From Theobroma cacao (taxonomy: Eukaryota; Streptophyta; Magnoliopsida; Malvales; Malvaceae): a stretch of 64,000 bases of DNA. The stretch covers positions 28,727,801 through 28,791,800 of the forward strand of contig NC_030852.1 of the NCBI RefSeq assembly GCF_000208745.1. Direction: 5' to 3'. A program made the translations under genes and the position numbers. This document shows positions 37,370 to 48,945 of the stretch, piece by piece (positions within the stretch are counted from its first letter, which is position 1; each line of letters begins with the position of its first letter). Below the pieces are notes generated by a model. The model had not been told where the DNA came from, made no database searches, and saw only the letters and a program-made list of their open reading frames with translations.

Positions 37370-40300
37370 AGTTGTATAAGCTTTCAAGATGAGAGATGGC
37401 AATTGTGATAGATACCAGGGAGCGGTCTAGTGAAGAAAAACAAGAGCTCTACGTTTCCAAGTGCAAGGCAGGGAGCTGAGTCTGGGTTTTTAAGGTCTCT
37501 GAGAGGAAGGAGCCTTGGGTTTTGAATTTCGAGGGCATGAGAGACGGTTCACGCGTGGGATTGGGAAAGCGTGACTTTCTCTCTCTCTTTCAATGCCAAT
37601 GCCAATGTAAAATGCCACGCTCACTATGAAATGATTAAGGACACTCACAAATCAAGGGCAAAAAACAAATATGATGCCCCCATTTGGTTAGGACCCCATG
37701 TACTTATTAACTATGTCTCCATTCAAATTTCTTAGTTCAATTGTCCCGAGCTGTTTTCTTTAAAATTCTTCCACTCTCCACAATTTGCCTCACACATTTT
37801 GTATTGTTTTCTTGAATGAGTAGTTATTCTAATAATTTATGATGATTTTTAAAAAAAGTGAAGTACCAAGTTTCAAAGTTCGAGACGCGCTCTGAAGGAG
37901 AGTAATTTTTTTCTTTAGCGCCTGTTGTGTTGGTCTGTAACTCTGTTTACAGTGCACACGCAAAGCAGAAACTAACAGAAAAACCATGTCGGCTTTACTG
38001 AATCCGGCTTGACGCTGCAAAAGCTAAATTCCTTGAGTGAAGAACTGAATCTGCTTTGTTACCAACAAAAGAAAAGCGTTTTGATAACACAAAGATATGC
38101 TGTGACATAAACTACCAACTGGACAAGCTGTAGTCAAAATTCAACTCTGTGTACTCTGTAACTCCTATGACCCCTGGTCCTATCACATCCCATGCTTAAT
38201 GTTTTTTTATTTGTCACTTTTTTTCATCTACAGATAGGTGGGCCTTATTATCTAAAGCTGATGAGATTTGTGACCGTTGGATCAGTTATCTAAAGTTTTT
38301 GAGGGTCGATATCAATGAAGGACGGTGAATGTTGTATATGAATTTGCTTAGGCAAATACCTCCTCATGGGAAGAACACATCCAATGATATATATTCTCTT
38401 AGAAAGCTGCAACCTACTAGACGTTGACATGAAGAAAGATACAAAAACATATCAGTCTCTTCTGTCTCTTCAGAAATGAAAAAAAGGAAACTTATGGTAT
38501 AATTTGTTAGGCTTGTTTGGAGCATAATCATCATGGTTATAATGTTTTTCGAGGGAAAAAGGCTTTCATGCTGACAATCCAACCTATTGCAAAAACATTC
38601 AAAAACGTAGGATTATGTTCTCTTTTCTGTTTGTTAAAACGTAAACGTGTAACCTAAGTTTTTGACTCAAGTTAACTGACGTGGGATGTATTTTTATTAC
38701 CACTTTAATATGCTGCAATCTCAGTGCCTTAGTAGTGTTATGCAACTCATCAGACAAAAATGTTCCGAAATAGTACAAATAAAACCTTTTCTAGGCGTAT
38801 TTGGTTCTCCCTTCCTCCCAAATCCCCAAAATTTCGTTAACGCATCACCCAAAATAATCATTAGCCCTGACACAAAGGTCCCATCTTAATCCCAATGTTC
38901 GGTTGAGTAAATTTAGCTAAATCTGACAGCTTACAGCTAGCTATAGGCTTTAGTAAAACCAGAAGTCAAACCCAGTGTGGGTCATCCAAACAATCTGAGG
39001 CCCACGCTTTCGGTTGCTCGGGGAGATAGGGTGCAACCACTTTGTTTTCCCCTTTCTTTTTCAAGATATTGGGTACCACCAACTTGGTCATGGGCCGGAC
39101 TTGAGCAATGTAAAATATGAACGTATATACATAGACTTGGTCCGCAACCTAACAAAAGCTGGGCAAAAACGAGATTTAAACTCGGGCCCATGAATAACTC
39201 TCAGTGTCCCTCGGGGAAGATTGGATGAATATTCAGGAAGAGGATCTCGCTAGGCTGGTTCGAGCCATTGAGCCTGAAAACCTTGAGAATTTTCTTTTCA
39301 TTTTTCAGAACTCTGCGCTCCAGCTGGCAGCTGCTTCCACTTTCTTAGGCATGCCAATTAAAAGTAAAAATAAGACAAAAAAGGAAGAAAAAGAAAAGAA
39401 AAGAAAGCTTTGGGAGATTAGTGTTGGAACACTTGATAATTACAAGCACCATCTTGCAATGGAAAATTTTATGCCATGAACTTTTGTCGTTAGCGAACCC
39501 AAAGCAACAAAGGAGCAATAAGGATAGTGAATATAAGCTTTTACATCCTTCAAAATATATAGTGTACACGAGCAATAAAATGAACATCGGGCCAACAGTA
39601 TTTGCGCCTGGTCTTTTGGCTTTCGTGAATAAATTAATAGCCTAGGGTGTGACGCAAAGTACTAGTGCAATTAATACAGAAAATTCCGTAGAGAATCTGC
39701 AATGAATATGGCAGGTCTACTTCTTACACTATTTTTTGTATAAAAAAATTATTGTTTTTCTAATTATTAACAAATTGTTGATCAAATCGTTGATTAATGA
39801 GTTGCTGTGCTAATTATCAAATACCTCGAGTAGTGTTATAGAAACTTTATGATGGCATAGTTAATTAATTTGATGGCCACTTCTGATTCATTTTCATAAA
39901 ATTATTCACGTTATGTGTATTACTATTCGATTGTGTAATCATGAAAATTTAGCTACACTGACTTGCCATTAGAGTTGCAGCTGGAAACTGAATAAGTGAT
40001 GATTGGGTATTAGCGGATTTAATTTTTTTTGTTCACAATATATAGGGCAGAGAGAGATTAATCTGACTTGTGAATATGTTGAAAACAATAGCCAGACCGA
40101 CACGGAAAGGGCCAAAGATAATGTACGTCTGATTTGTGAGCCACTGAATTACCGTTAGAAACCGCTGAGAGAGGGCAATGCTTGCTGCAACACTCGGCTT
40201 TTACTTTTGTCCTTTTGTTCTTCAATTTCTCTTCACTGGCCAGCATGGGGAAAAAATGAAAAAATCCCTTTGGTCCTTTATTCTTACAGCATATTGTTTC

Positions 40301-40936
40301 CGACCCTAAAAAATCGTGAAATAGTAAAAACAGGAGGTAGTTCCTTTCACACGAGAGTCCACCTGTCTGGTTATACCTTTTTTATTCTTGTTTTTCTCCC
40401 TCTGTTGCCTTTCTACCTTCCAATCAAAATTATTTCTTTGAATCTCTTTCTTTCCTGGTTGCTACCTTTCAGAAACATTAGGATCCTTATCTTCTCTCTT
40501 CTTTCTTCATTTCTTTCCTCTTTTTCCTTTATCTGAGTATATGTACCAAAGGATTCCTACAACGTTAAACTTTTTACTCACCTCTTTTTGCTGACATAAT
40601 TAGCCAAAGCATGGCACGTTTCCACTGAAAGGCCTTCATTCTCCCCTACAACTACAACAGACATTACATCAGTTTCTGTTCCCTCGTATTTCTCCAAGTA
40701 CATCAGCGCTGAGAAACTCAATCACAACCCCCCCGGAACACCTTCCAGGTTCATGGACTTTTCCCCTCTGCTGCCAATTTTGCACCAAAAAACTCCCAAA
40801 CTGCTCCGAAACTGAGATACCCCATTTGATGAAATCTTCGAATTTGCGGCCAGTACTGTTGTTCTTCACAGAGACTAGACAAGGGTAGCTAACTACTAGC
40901 TAGGAGTCTTGCAACAGAGGTAGATAGAAATTAGAG
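37370..40936. other. 3.5-kb intergenic region
   Basis: 37370-37520 is the HIPP promoter side. The rest contains only short ORFs on both strands without family features. 38980-39200 has 'gagatttaaactcgggcc'-type text that resembles a degenerate tRNA-like B box seen in plant SINE remnants. The right edge holds the GT90 promoter and 5'UTR. I found no further gene. Confidence 0.45.
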
Positions 40937-43900
40937 ATGAATATCAACATGAGAGAAAACAACATGCAACAGGGGAATGGATCGGGGCTCTTCAGCCAAT
41001 TCACGGAAACGATCTGGCAGCCTTTCGCGAAATCTTCAGCTAGATCCTCAGCTATATTCGTTGTCTTCATCGTCCTACTCGTCGGCGCGTTCTCCACGCA
41101 CTTGCTCGACACCACTGTAAGTATCCCGAGAAATAAATTTAATATTTTCACTACCATAAGAAGTTTCCTGCATTCTTTTGTTTAGCACGAAATTGACCCC
41201 CCTCTATTCGCGCATTAGAATACGAGTTTATGTTACCTAGAAAACTCTTTGTCTCATGTAGAAGCAAACAAAGTAAAAACGACGTGCCTCAGGTAGCCAG
41301 ATGCGCAGTTAACAAGTAGGCAATAGTCTTCTTCTTCTTCTTTTTCATTGTTTGGCGAAAGCCTTGATTCAAGCAAAAAATAGTATAATTAAGTGTGAAG
41401 AAAGATTTGAAGGCGTAGGCAGCGGCTTAGGTGTCGGTTCCAAACTTCATCGAGAAAAAGGATTTGGCCATTTCAATGGCGACGCGTGTTCTGGTTTGAT
41501 TACTTTCACGTGCAGCAATGAGAGCCCTTTTCTAGGTGTCCTACTGTCATATGACCTTACCAACACCTCTCCACCCAAACCTAATTTTCAAAATTCTGCC
41601 TTGGCCTTTTGCATGACAAGTGGCTTTTTCCGATACTTTGGCTTAATATTTTTAGCCACATAAATGTTGAGAAAAAGAAAAAGACAAAAGCATGTTTTTG
41701 TGGTTAGCATTAATCGTCTACAGGTTAAATGTGAACACTTTTATTCAATTACTATGAAAGGAAGAACTGTGGAAGGGGAACCGTTTCTGATTCACTGACT
41801 TGTAGGTTAATTTTTTATATGAAATATTTTGACCATTTTCAATACAAAAAAGTAACGTATTGTATTTGTGAATTTATTTACACATGATGATTAATGGAAA
41901 ACCGAAAACATCACTTTCAATTCCTTGTAGAAATATATTTTTCCTAAAGATCTTCTGGAATCTGATGGGAATATCAGTTAAATAAATAGAAGTAGATTGA
42001 ATTTCAGCATTGATGTTAGTGAAGAACACATTGCTAAAAAATTGAATTTGCTCGACCAAGTGTTGCCGCAGTGGTGGGGATTACTGTGGGTCACTAACCT
42101 TTTTTTTTTCTAATTGTGCGCCGCCGCGTTGCAGACTTTTTTGGGCAGCTTGGCTCACAAGCCCATGCTAAGTACAAGAACAAGCAGGGGAAACCCCAAA
42201 AAGCCCCGACAGCAAAGAGATATCCCACTTAACTGCACTGCACGTAACCTCACACGAGCCTGCCCCACGAACGACCCGACAGCCATCGAGGAAGAACCAG
42301 ACAGTTCATTAAATGCCATGTGTCCAGATTACTTCCGTTGGATCCACGAGGATCTAAGGCCGTGGGCCTACACGGGGATCACTATGGACATGCTGAAGAG
42401 AGCCGAGAAAACGGCTAACTTCAGATTGGTTGTGGTAAACGGGAGGGCTTACGTGCAGAGATATCGAAGGTCGTTTCAGACAAGAGATGTTTTTACGCTG
42501 TGGGGGATCCTACAATTGTTAAGGAGGTATCCAGGAAAAGTGCCCGATTTGGATCTTATGTTTGATTGTGTTGACTGGCCAGTAATCAAAACAAGCGACT
42601 ATGGTGGGCCCAATGCCACGACCCCACCTCCCTTGTTTCGTTACTGCAAGGATGACGAAACGCTAGACATCGTTTTCCCGGACTGGTCCTTCTGGGGATG
42701 GTTAGACCCTTTTAACTTTCTTTTTCCTTGCAAAATGAAATAAATGTCCTTTTTATAGAAAAAACATGTTTCCTTTTCTTTTGTTCTTTTAGTTGAAGAG
42801 CCAACTTTTTACATAGAATACATTATCATGGTATATCAGGCCTGAGATCAACATAAAGCCATGGGTGCCCTTGTTAAATGACCTAATGGAAGGCAACAAA
42901 AGAATGGGATGGGAAGGAAGGGAACCTCATGCTTACTGGAAAGGGAATCCCAATGTTGCTACCACGAGGCAAGACCTCCTTAAATGCAACGTTTCAGATA
43001 AACAGGACTGGGGTGCTCGTGTCTATGCCCAGGTGATCATTATTCCTATGGTTCACTTTAATTTCATTGGACGATATATTTGCTCACTACCCTTACGCCG
43101 TATATGGTAGGAATCCCTCTGCAGTTATTCTAATACTAGGAAACCATTTGCAGGATTGGGCGCGAGAATCACAGCAAGGGTACAAGCAGTCAGACCTGGC
43201 AAACCAATGCATACACAGGTTAAAGATCAAGTTTTTTCAACTTTTATTTTTTTATATAAATTTGCATTCTTTCTTTGGAAATGTTTCTTGAACTTTTTTC
43301 TATCTGAATGCATATTCTTGTAGGTTCAAGATCTACATTGAAGGGTCGGCATGGTCTGTCAGTGAAAAATACATTCTTGCTTGTGATTCTCTTACCTTAC
43401 TTGTAAAACCTCGCTACTATGATTTTTTCACCAGAAGTTTGGAGCCAATGCATCATTATTGGCCCATTAAGGACGATGACAAGTGCAGATCTATTAAGCA
43501 TGCTGTTGACTGGGGCAACGGCCATCAGCAAGAGGTAATCTTGTTTGGTTGTATATTCTATTAAAGCACCTTGTTCTCTGCCTTCATAACATGGGATGTT
43601 CTTGCTCGCTAATCTGAGAGCTGTAGCAGGGTTCGAGTTCCATAATTGTCACTTGTCAGATTACATGAGAAATGCAAAAGTACAACTTATATAATTCTCT
43701 CAAAAATTTGAAATGATCCGAATTATTTTTGTGTTACTTCATTTTCTAACTCTCTTCCCTGATTTGTTTGATCAGGCGCAGGCCATAGGAAAGGCGGCAA
43801 GCGAGTTTATTAAAGAGGGGTTGAAGATGGACTACGTGTATGATTATATGTTTCATCTCTTAAATGAGTATGCTAAACTCTTGAGATATAAGCCCACCGT

Positions 43901-44129
43901 ACCTAGAAAAGCCGTTGAGCTCTGTTCAGAAACAATGGCTTGTCCGGCGGAAGGATTGCAGAAGAAGTTCATGATGGAATCGATGGTGAAGGGTCCCTCC
44001 GTTACAAGCCCATGCACCATGCCTCCACCTTACGATCCAGCATCTCTTTATGCCTTGCTTAGTAAAAAGGAAAATTCAATAAAGCAAGTAGAGGAATGGG
44101 AGAAGAAATTTTGGGAAATGCAAAAGTAA
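40937..44129 (+). CDS. GT90 family (DUF821/CAP10) O-glycosyltransferase, Golgi/ER type II membrane protein
   Basis: Six exons: 40937-41116, 42135-42700, 42840-43032, 43154-43218, 43324-43534, 43776-44129. The product is 522 aa. Residues 1-36 are cytosolic, 37-55 form one signal-anchor helix (IFVVFIVLLVGAF), and a Pro/Arg-rich stem follows. From about residue 115 the CAP10/GT90 domain carries conserved blocks: CPDYFRWIHEDLRPW, PDLDLMFDCVDWPVI, PDWSFWGWPEINIKPW (spanning the exon 2/3 junction), REPHAYWKGNP and KIYIEGSAWSVSEKYILACD. Animal members (POGLUT/Rumi) transfer glucose or xylose to EGF repeats, and fungal CAP10 acts in capsule xylosylation. Plant members are putative Golgi glycosyltransferases of cell-wall or glycoprotein sugars; the substrate is unknown. 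Intron 1 (1018 bp) contains no recognisable insertion. Part of exon 6 is duplicated as a pseudogene fragment at 48642. Confidence 0.9.
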
Positions 44130-44639
44130 GCAGTCCAAGAAAGGATATTCTTTCATACTTAATACAAACCAGAGCCAGAATGTATTCTTGCATTAAAGCT
44201 TGGTTAATTTCACGTATGGTACTTCTTTCGTACTAGAATTAAGAGGAAAAACAGTAATAATAAAACAATGTATCGTTATCGATAATTTAGCATATTTCAG
44301 ATTTTTTTTTCCAGTGGTGTTGGGTTCAATCATCAACTTTTATGAAGATTCTGAAATTTCTGGTGGTAATATAACCAAGAAGAAAGAAATTTCAGGAGAT
44401 CCAAGGAACTCATGTGACATTGGCTTTATGTTTTTGCATCAGTTTAGCTAAGAACAAGTAATAAAAACTGAATGCCACTTCTCAAATTGAAATCCACCAT
44501 ATATATATCACGCAATATGGAACAAAGTTAGGATACCAAAAGGCATTAATACTACTAGATTCTAATTGCAAACTGAAATTCTTGCAACATGAATGCAGTT
44601 ATTTTCATAGATATGAATACCTGATAATTATTGCTCTTA
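44130..44639. other. Convergent spacer between GT90 and RLP1
   Basis: Holds the 3'UTRs of both genes. 44355-44510 is clearly similar to 49010-49130 downstream of RLP2 (shared 'ggagatccaaggaactcatgtgacat' and 'acaagtaataaaaactgaatgccac'), so this flank was part of the duplicated unit. Confidence 0.75.
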
Positions 44640-47486
44640 TCACTCATCTGTGCGGTTTCCCTTGATCAAGTTTTTGACACTTGCCATCTTTAATGCTACA
44701 AGCACAAGTACCCAATCTTTGCACTTGTCCACGAACAAGAAATAAGCATGTCGCCAACTTTTCTTGAATATCAAGGCCGCAACAACACCCCAGAACCCAG
44801 TTGCATAGCCAGACATTATGACAATGTAAAACCACATCTTCTCAGCAGAGTTGTGTTTGGCATTGCCATTTTTGCCTTGATGATGCTTATCATCCCAGCA
44901 TTTCTTTAGTGGAGCGCCACAGAGCAGAGGGTTACCAGCATAAATGAATGGATCATCAAGAGTTTGGAGTTGATTGCCTTCTGGAATTTTTCCTGAGAAG
45001 TTGTTGTATGACAAGTTGAGGTGACTAAGTTTTGTTAGAGATGACATACTACCAGGAATCATGCCAGAAAGTTCATTGAAAGACAAGTCGAGTGATTCCA
45101 GCGACTCAAGTTTCCCTATCCTATTAGGGAACTGTCCTGATAACTGGTTATGAGACAAATTCAGACCAATTAATCCTGTGAAGAGTGCAAGCTCTTCTAG
45201 GATTGATCCCTCCAGCTTATTGCTTGACAGGTCCATACTAACCAAAAACCGTAAAGTTTTTGTGTATTCTAAGGATCTTGCTTTGATGACCTCTGTTAGG
45301 TGCTCATTGTTCCACTGTGTCCAAAAAATACCGGAATAGCCCTCTAAATCACCGACATCTGTCTTGACCATACCAATGAAATCGGCGAAGCAATAAGGTA
45401 TCTTTCCCTTCAGATTGTTCTCTGCAAGATCTAGGATTTGTAGAGTAGATATGTGGCAGAGTTGAGAAGGGATAGTTCCGCTGAATTTATTTTTTCGTAG
45501 CCTGAGAACGCTTAGCTGCCAGAAGCCATCCCCAATCCATTTAGGTACATGTCCAGATAACGCATTCTCACCTAGATCCAAAACTACAAGATCTCTGCAG
45601 TTTTTTAAGGCCAGTGGTGGCTCCCCGCTGAGACTATTGTTGCTCAAGTGCAACCATTGCAGTGAGTTAAGATGCCCAATTGAGCTGGGGATAACCCCTG
45701 AGAGATTGTTAGATGATAGATCTAAAACTTGTAAGGATTGATAATCTCTCCAGCAGTCAGGAATATTCGCAGATAACTTATTTTTTGAGAGTTGTAGAAC
45801 TTCTAGGGTTTCTATGTGGCAAAATGAGTTCGGAATTGAGCCGTTTACTCGGTTATCAGAAAGAATAAGACTCTGCAACTTAGACAAAACATTATTATCG
45901 CCAATCATTTCGGTAAGGGTCCCGGAGATCAAGTTATTGGAGAGATCGATGGTCATTAAGTTGGAAGAAAATTTCGGAATGGATCCAGTAATCTGGTTGT
46001 GAGAGAGGTCCAGTAGAGAAAGATTCAACTCCTTGATCCATTTTGGCAGGATACCCGAGATGCTATTGTTGGAAAGAACTAGTGTAGTTGCTTTCAATTG
46101 TGTTCGAAGCCATTGAGGAAATTGTGTTCCGAATTTGCAGGACCCCATTTCAATGCATTCCAGTTGAAAAGGAGGGACCCAGTTGGATTTGATCTTGATA
46201 GTCAAGCTGTTGGAGCTAATGGACAACACTTTCAACTTTGAGAGCGTAGCAAAGTGGACTTCGGAAATGGCGCCTTCCAATGAATTGTGAGAAAGATCTA
46301 TAGTCTCGAGGTGGGAAAGTTGCCCAAGACTTTCTGGGATGGTCCCATTCAATTGATTGCCATAAAGATGAAGGTGTTTTAGGTTTTTTAGCATCCCCAA
46401 CCGTTCTGGTATATGGCCACTGATCATACTATAATCTAAATTTAACGTCTCTAAATCATGTCCAACACATCCAGATACATTTTCATAAATTCCTATTAAA
46501 TCATTCTGAAATTGACTGAATGACAAATCTAATGATTTTAAGTAGCACATATTTCCTAAGATCAATGCCAACCCTTTTTTAGTGCTACTAAAATCATTCC
46601 CAGCAAGATTGAGATGAATAAGGTTCTTAAAATTTCCAAACCAGTTTGGAATTGAAGAATTAAAACGGTTATAGCTAAGATCAAGGATTCTCAAAAGAGT
46701 CATGTTTTGGAGCGCAATAGGAACTGGACCTCCCAAATCGTTACCTCCAAGATCTAGACGCTGAAGGCTACCATGAAATGTAGAATTAATTGGAAGCCGA
46801 GAGAAATGAAAATTATGAATCCCGCAATGCGACAAATGTAATGATTGCAAGGAAGGAAGCATGTTGAGTACCTGAAATAGGTTTCGTGCCTCACCAAGGT
46901 GTATACCTGCCATACCAAGTTGCTGCAAGGATACAAGATGAGAAATCCATTGAATATCATCTACCCTCAATGTCGATCCTCGATGTTCTGTGCTAAGATC
47001 AAGAACACGTAAACTAGTAAGATTTCCAAGATTCTGAGGAACACTTCCACTGAATCCGGCGTCGGAGATATTAAGGTACCTCAGCTGTTTCATCAAACTG
47101 AAGAATTGCGGGATGGCGCTATCTTGGAAGTCATTTCCACTCAAGTCCAGGTACTTCAAATATCTCAACTCAGTAATATAAGAATTTACCTCACGGGCCC
47201 GTAAGGAACTTCCGTTATCAAGCCATGACGTTGACCCTGCTCTGAGGTTAAGCTTGACAACATGCCCATTGTTTTCGTCGCAGCTTACTCCTTTCCACAT
47301 GCAACAGTTTTTGCCTTTCCAAGAAGATAGGCAATGGGAAGAGTCTGAGAAACTCTGTTTCAGTTTTAGGAGAGCTTGCCTTTCGCTTTGTATGCAACTG
47401 AAGCTTGCATTTTGGCATGAACAGAGCAGTGCGATTTCAGTGAACAAGGTAAGCAGTAGGAGCATAGCATTGAAAAGTTTATCCAT
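44640..47486 (-). CDS. LRR receptor-like protein 1 (EIX/Cf type)
   Basis: An intronless gene of 948 aa. Order: signal peptide (residues 1 to about 25, MDKLFNAMLLLLTLFTEIAL), LRRNT cap with the paired Cys-Trp motif (WKGKNCCMWKGVSCD), about 29 plant-type LRRs (LxxLxLSxNxLSGxIP), a non-LRR island around 'FIGMVKTDVGDLEG', final LRRs, a Cys-capped acidic juxtamembrane (CGAPLKKC), a transmembrane helix (about 884-907, GxxxG-like 'GYATGFWGVV') and a 41-aa cytoplasmic tail without a kinase. The tail holds YFLF, a YxxΦ endocytosis-type motif as in tomato EIX2. Such proteins sense extracellular pathogen or damage signals together with SOBIR1/BAK1 kinases; the ligand is unknown. The ORF extends 29 codons upstream through a 54-bp duplication, but this ATG puts the signal peptide at the N-terminus exactly as in RLP2. 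Confidence 0.92.
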   Translation of the reverse strand: MDKLFNAMLLLLTLFTEIALLCSCQNASFSCIQSERQALLKLKQSFSDSSHCLSSWKGKNCCMWKGVSCDENNGHVVKLNLRAGSTSWLDNGSSLRAREVNSYITELRYLKYLDLSGNDFQDSAIPQFFSLMKQLRYLNISDAGFSGSVPQNLGNLTSLRVLDLSTEHRGSTLRVDDIQWISHLVSLQQLGMAGIHLGEARNLFQVLNMLPSLQSLHLSHCGIHNFHFSRLPINSTFHGSLQRLDLGGNDLGGPVPIALQNMTLLRILDLSYNRFNSSIPNWFGNFKNLIHLNLAGNDFSSTKKGLALILGNMCYLKSLDLSFSQFQNDLIGIYENVSGCVGHDLETLNLDYSMISGHIPERLGMLKNLKHLHLYGNQLNGTIPESLGQLSHLETIDLSHNSLEGAISEVHFATLSKLKVLSISSNSLTIKIKSNWVPPFQLECIEMGSCKFGTQFPQWLRTQLKATTLVLSNNSISGILPKWIKELNLSLLDLSHNQITGSIPKFSSNLMTIDLSNNLISGTLTEMIGDNNVLSKLQSLILSDNRVNGSIPNSFCHIETLEVLQLSKNKLSANIPDCWRDYQSLQVLDLSSNNLSGVIPSSIGHLNSLQWLHLSNNSLSGEPPLALKNCRDLVVLDLGENALSGHVPKWIGDGFWQLSVLRLRKNKFSGTIPSQLCHISTLQILDLAENNLKGKIPYCFADFIGMVKTDVGDLEGYSGIFWTQWNNEHLTEVIKARSLEYTKTLRFLVSMDLSSNKLEGSILEELALFTGLIGLNLSHNQLSGQFPNRIGKLESLESLDLSFNELSGMIPGSMSSLTKLSHLNLSYNNFSGKIPEGNQLQTLDDPFIYAGNPLLCGAPLKKCWDDKHHQGKNGNAKHNSAEKMWFYIVIMSGYATGFWGVVAALIFKKSWRHAYFLFVDKCKDWVLVLVALKMASVKNLIKGNRTDE

Positions 47487-47573
47487 GCTTGAGAAGTGAT
47501 TATCAGAGAGAGAAAGCCTAGCATTGAAAGTTTTATCCATGCTTAAATGATAGGTGAACTTAAAATACATCAA
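47466..47573. repeat. 54-bp tandem duplication at the RLP1 start
   Basis: The 54 bases from 47466 are repeated from 47520 with few changes, and each copy contains an ATG read on the minus strand (MDKLFNA and MDKTFNA). The duplication creates an in-frame upstream start that would add 18-29 residues in front of the signal peptide. Confidence 0.85.
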
Positions 47574-47588
47574 AAAGAGAGAGAAGAG

Positions 47589-47668
47589 GCACCATGTTGC
47601 TCAGAAATTACTCAGTAGACCAGACCAGGCACGATGTTGCTCAGAAATTACTCAGCAGACCAGACCAT
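47589..47668. repeat. 40-bp tandem repeat in the RLP1 promoter
   Basis: Two adjacent 40-base copies (47589-47628 and 47629-47668) share 'atgttgctcagaaattactc' and 'agaccagacca' and differ at about three positions. A single diverged copy is present at the equivalent place upstream of RLP2 (about 52237-52272, 'gttgccaggaaattacttg'), so this duplication is specific to RLP1. Confidence 0.85.
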
Positions 47669-48641
47669 CATCACATTCCATCGTTATAAATTTAGTGGGC
47701 CTTGACTTCCTAAGCGAACAAATTAGGCTCATTAACTGCAGCACGCGGCAAGTGGGGTCAGGTCAGCAAACTAGGATGGACCAAGTAGGTTGAATAAACT
47801 AGTGAAATCTTACAAACCCAAAATTAATTTGATTTCGCACTAAAACATCTATTTTTATACTATAAGATTTAATCTTGACTGTTAAAAATTTAAGAAGAGG
47901 AGATTTTTTTTTCCCATAGTTGCTTTGGATTGTGCTGGTTGATGCTTACACTTTCTTATCAACCTTTTCATTACTTTGGTTGGCATTTTCGTGGGAGTTT
48001 ATTTTGGTCCCCTCTGAATTCAAGATTCTAACTATACAAAAATGACGACGATTAAATTCTTACTATGTTTGTTTGCAACATCTCCCCTAGTTGGCACTAG
48101 GAAATTGGACATTTAGTTTGACTCCGCTGTTGCAATTTCTTAGATGCTACGTTCTGATAGTAGACCATGGGACAAATGGCACCGCTTTAATGAGAACAAT
48201 CGGCGATATTGCTATCATCCACACTCTACAAGTAGGAAATTCCTTTGCGGACGAGCTTGCCAAATACGGAGTTGACATAGACTCTATGTTCTTTGCATAG
48301 TGTTGCTCCTTGCTTTTGGATGGTCTCCTCGGCTCCGCCATATTTGAAGCAGGATTGTGTTTTCCTTGCTATATTTTATGTGGTGGCACTGGCATATTTA
48401 TTCCAAAAGCGACAAGGTGATCTCAGATGTACGAATCTTGACGGATAACGCTCAGCCGTGCCCTTACACTGTATTCTTCAGTAACTACTTTCAACTGAGA
48501 AAAAAAAATTTCTGTTGACATGGTTTTTATGGTTTGAATGGAGAGAATATTATGATCCAAACTTTTTTTTTTAAATGTCTATTAAAATAAAACTAAGTTT
48601 CTTTTTCTCTAAAGCTTTAATTATTTTGGGAAAAGCTTGAT
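47669..48641. other. RLP1 upstream spacer
   Basis: Contains the distal RLP1 promoter and a retroelement RNase H-like remnant at 48091-48300. The remainder shows no gene. 47700-47800 is similar to 52270-52385 upstream of RLP2, which marks the upstream limit of the RLP duplication. Confidence 0.55.
48091..48300 (+). mobile_element. RNase H-like remnant of a LINE-type retroelement
   Basis: A short ORF ends with HTLQVGNSFADELAKYGVDI, which matches the 'H..RE.N..AD.LA..G' motif at the end of the RNase H (RVT_3) domain of plant non-LTR retroelements. The upstream catalytic part of the domain is missing. It is a decayed fragment, not a functional gene. Confidence 0.6.
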
Positions 48642-48785
48642 TACATTTTTCATCTCTTTAAATGAGTATGCTGAGCTTTTGAGTTTTGGGATTGAAGCAC
48701 ACCAGTAACTTAGGAAAGCTGTTGAATTGTGTTCAAAAACCAAAGCTTGTCTAGGGAATTGAAGGCTAGGATTCATTGCAGAATA
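48642..48785 (+). pseudogene. Broken fragment of GT90 exon 6
   Basis: About 140 bases align, on the same strand, to 43843-43975 in the last exon of the GT90 gene: 'catctctttaaatgagtatgct' here versus 'catctcttaaatgagtatgct' there, and 'aaagctgttgaattgtgttcaaaaacc' versus 'aaagccgttgagctctgttcagaaaca'. One extra T and other changes destroy the frame. It abuts an ADF fragment and sits just downstream of the RLP2 3' flank, as GT90 itself does for RLP1. Confidence 0.82.
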
Positions 48786-48945
48786 AAAAACATGAACAAA
48801 AATGAGAAAGAAAGATCCCCCATCCTCCTTTTCTTTTCTTTTCCTTTTTGGCTAGGAAAAAGAAATACGGTTACCATGCAATGAAGACAATTTTGCTTTT
48901 CTGGCAGTTCTCATGAGTAATGAAATCAAAATCAAAGACAGATTT
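48786..48945 (-). pseudogene. Broken fragment of the ADF gene (intron 2 and part of exon 2)
   Basis: About 160 bases match 53093-53266 of the ADF gene in the same orientation. Both have 'aaaaatgagaaagaaagatc/acccccc', a T-rich intron tract, then the 'ggttaccatgcaatgaag' splice-donor region and 'cagttctca...agtaatgaaatcaaaatcaaagacag' of exon 2. The copy ends there; the first part of exon 2, exon 1 and exon 3 are absent. It is non-functional and fused directly to the GT90 fragment. Confidence 0.85.

Noticed and set aside
39204..39479. 91-aa plus-strand ORF (EDWMNIQEEDLARLVRAIEP...)
   Set aside because: Begins at GTG, turns into low-complexity Lys/Glu, and matches no family; probably chance.
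43600..43660. Possible tRNA gene in GT90 intron 5 (GGGTTCGAGTTCC)
   Set aside because: A B-box-like motif is present, but no A box or cloverleaf can be formed.
47487..47573. 29-residue N-terminal extension of RLP1
   Set aside because: Arises from a recent 54-bp duplication; it would place the signal peptide internally, and RLP2 has no equivalent, so the ATG at 47486 is preferred.
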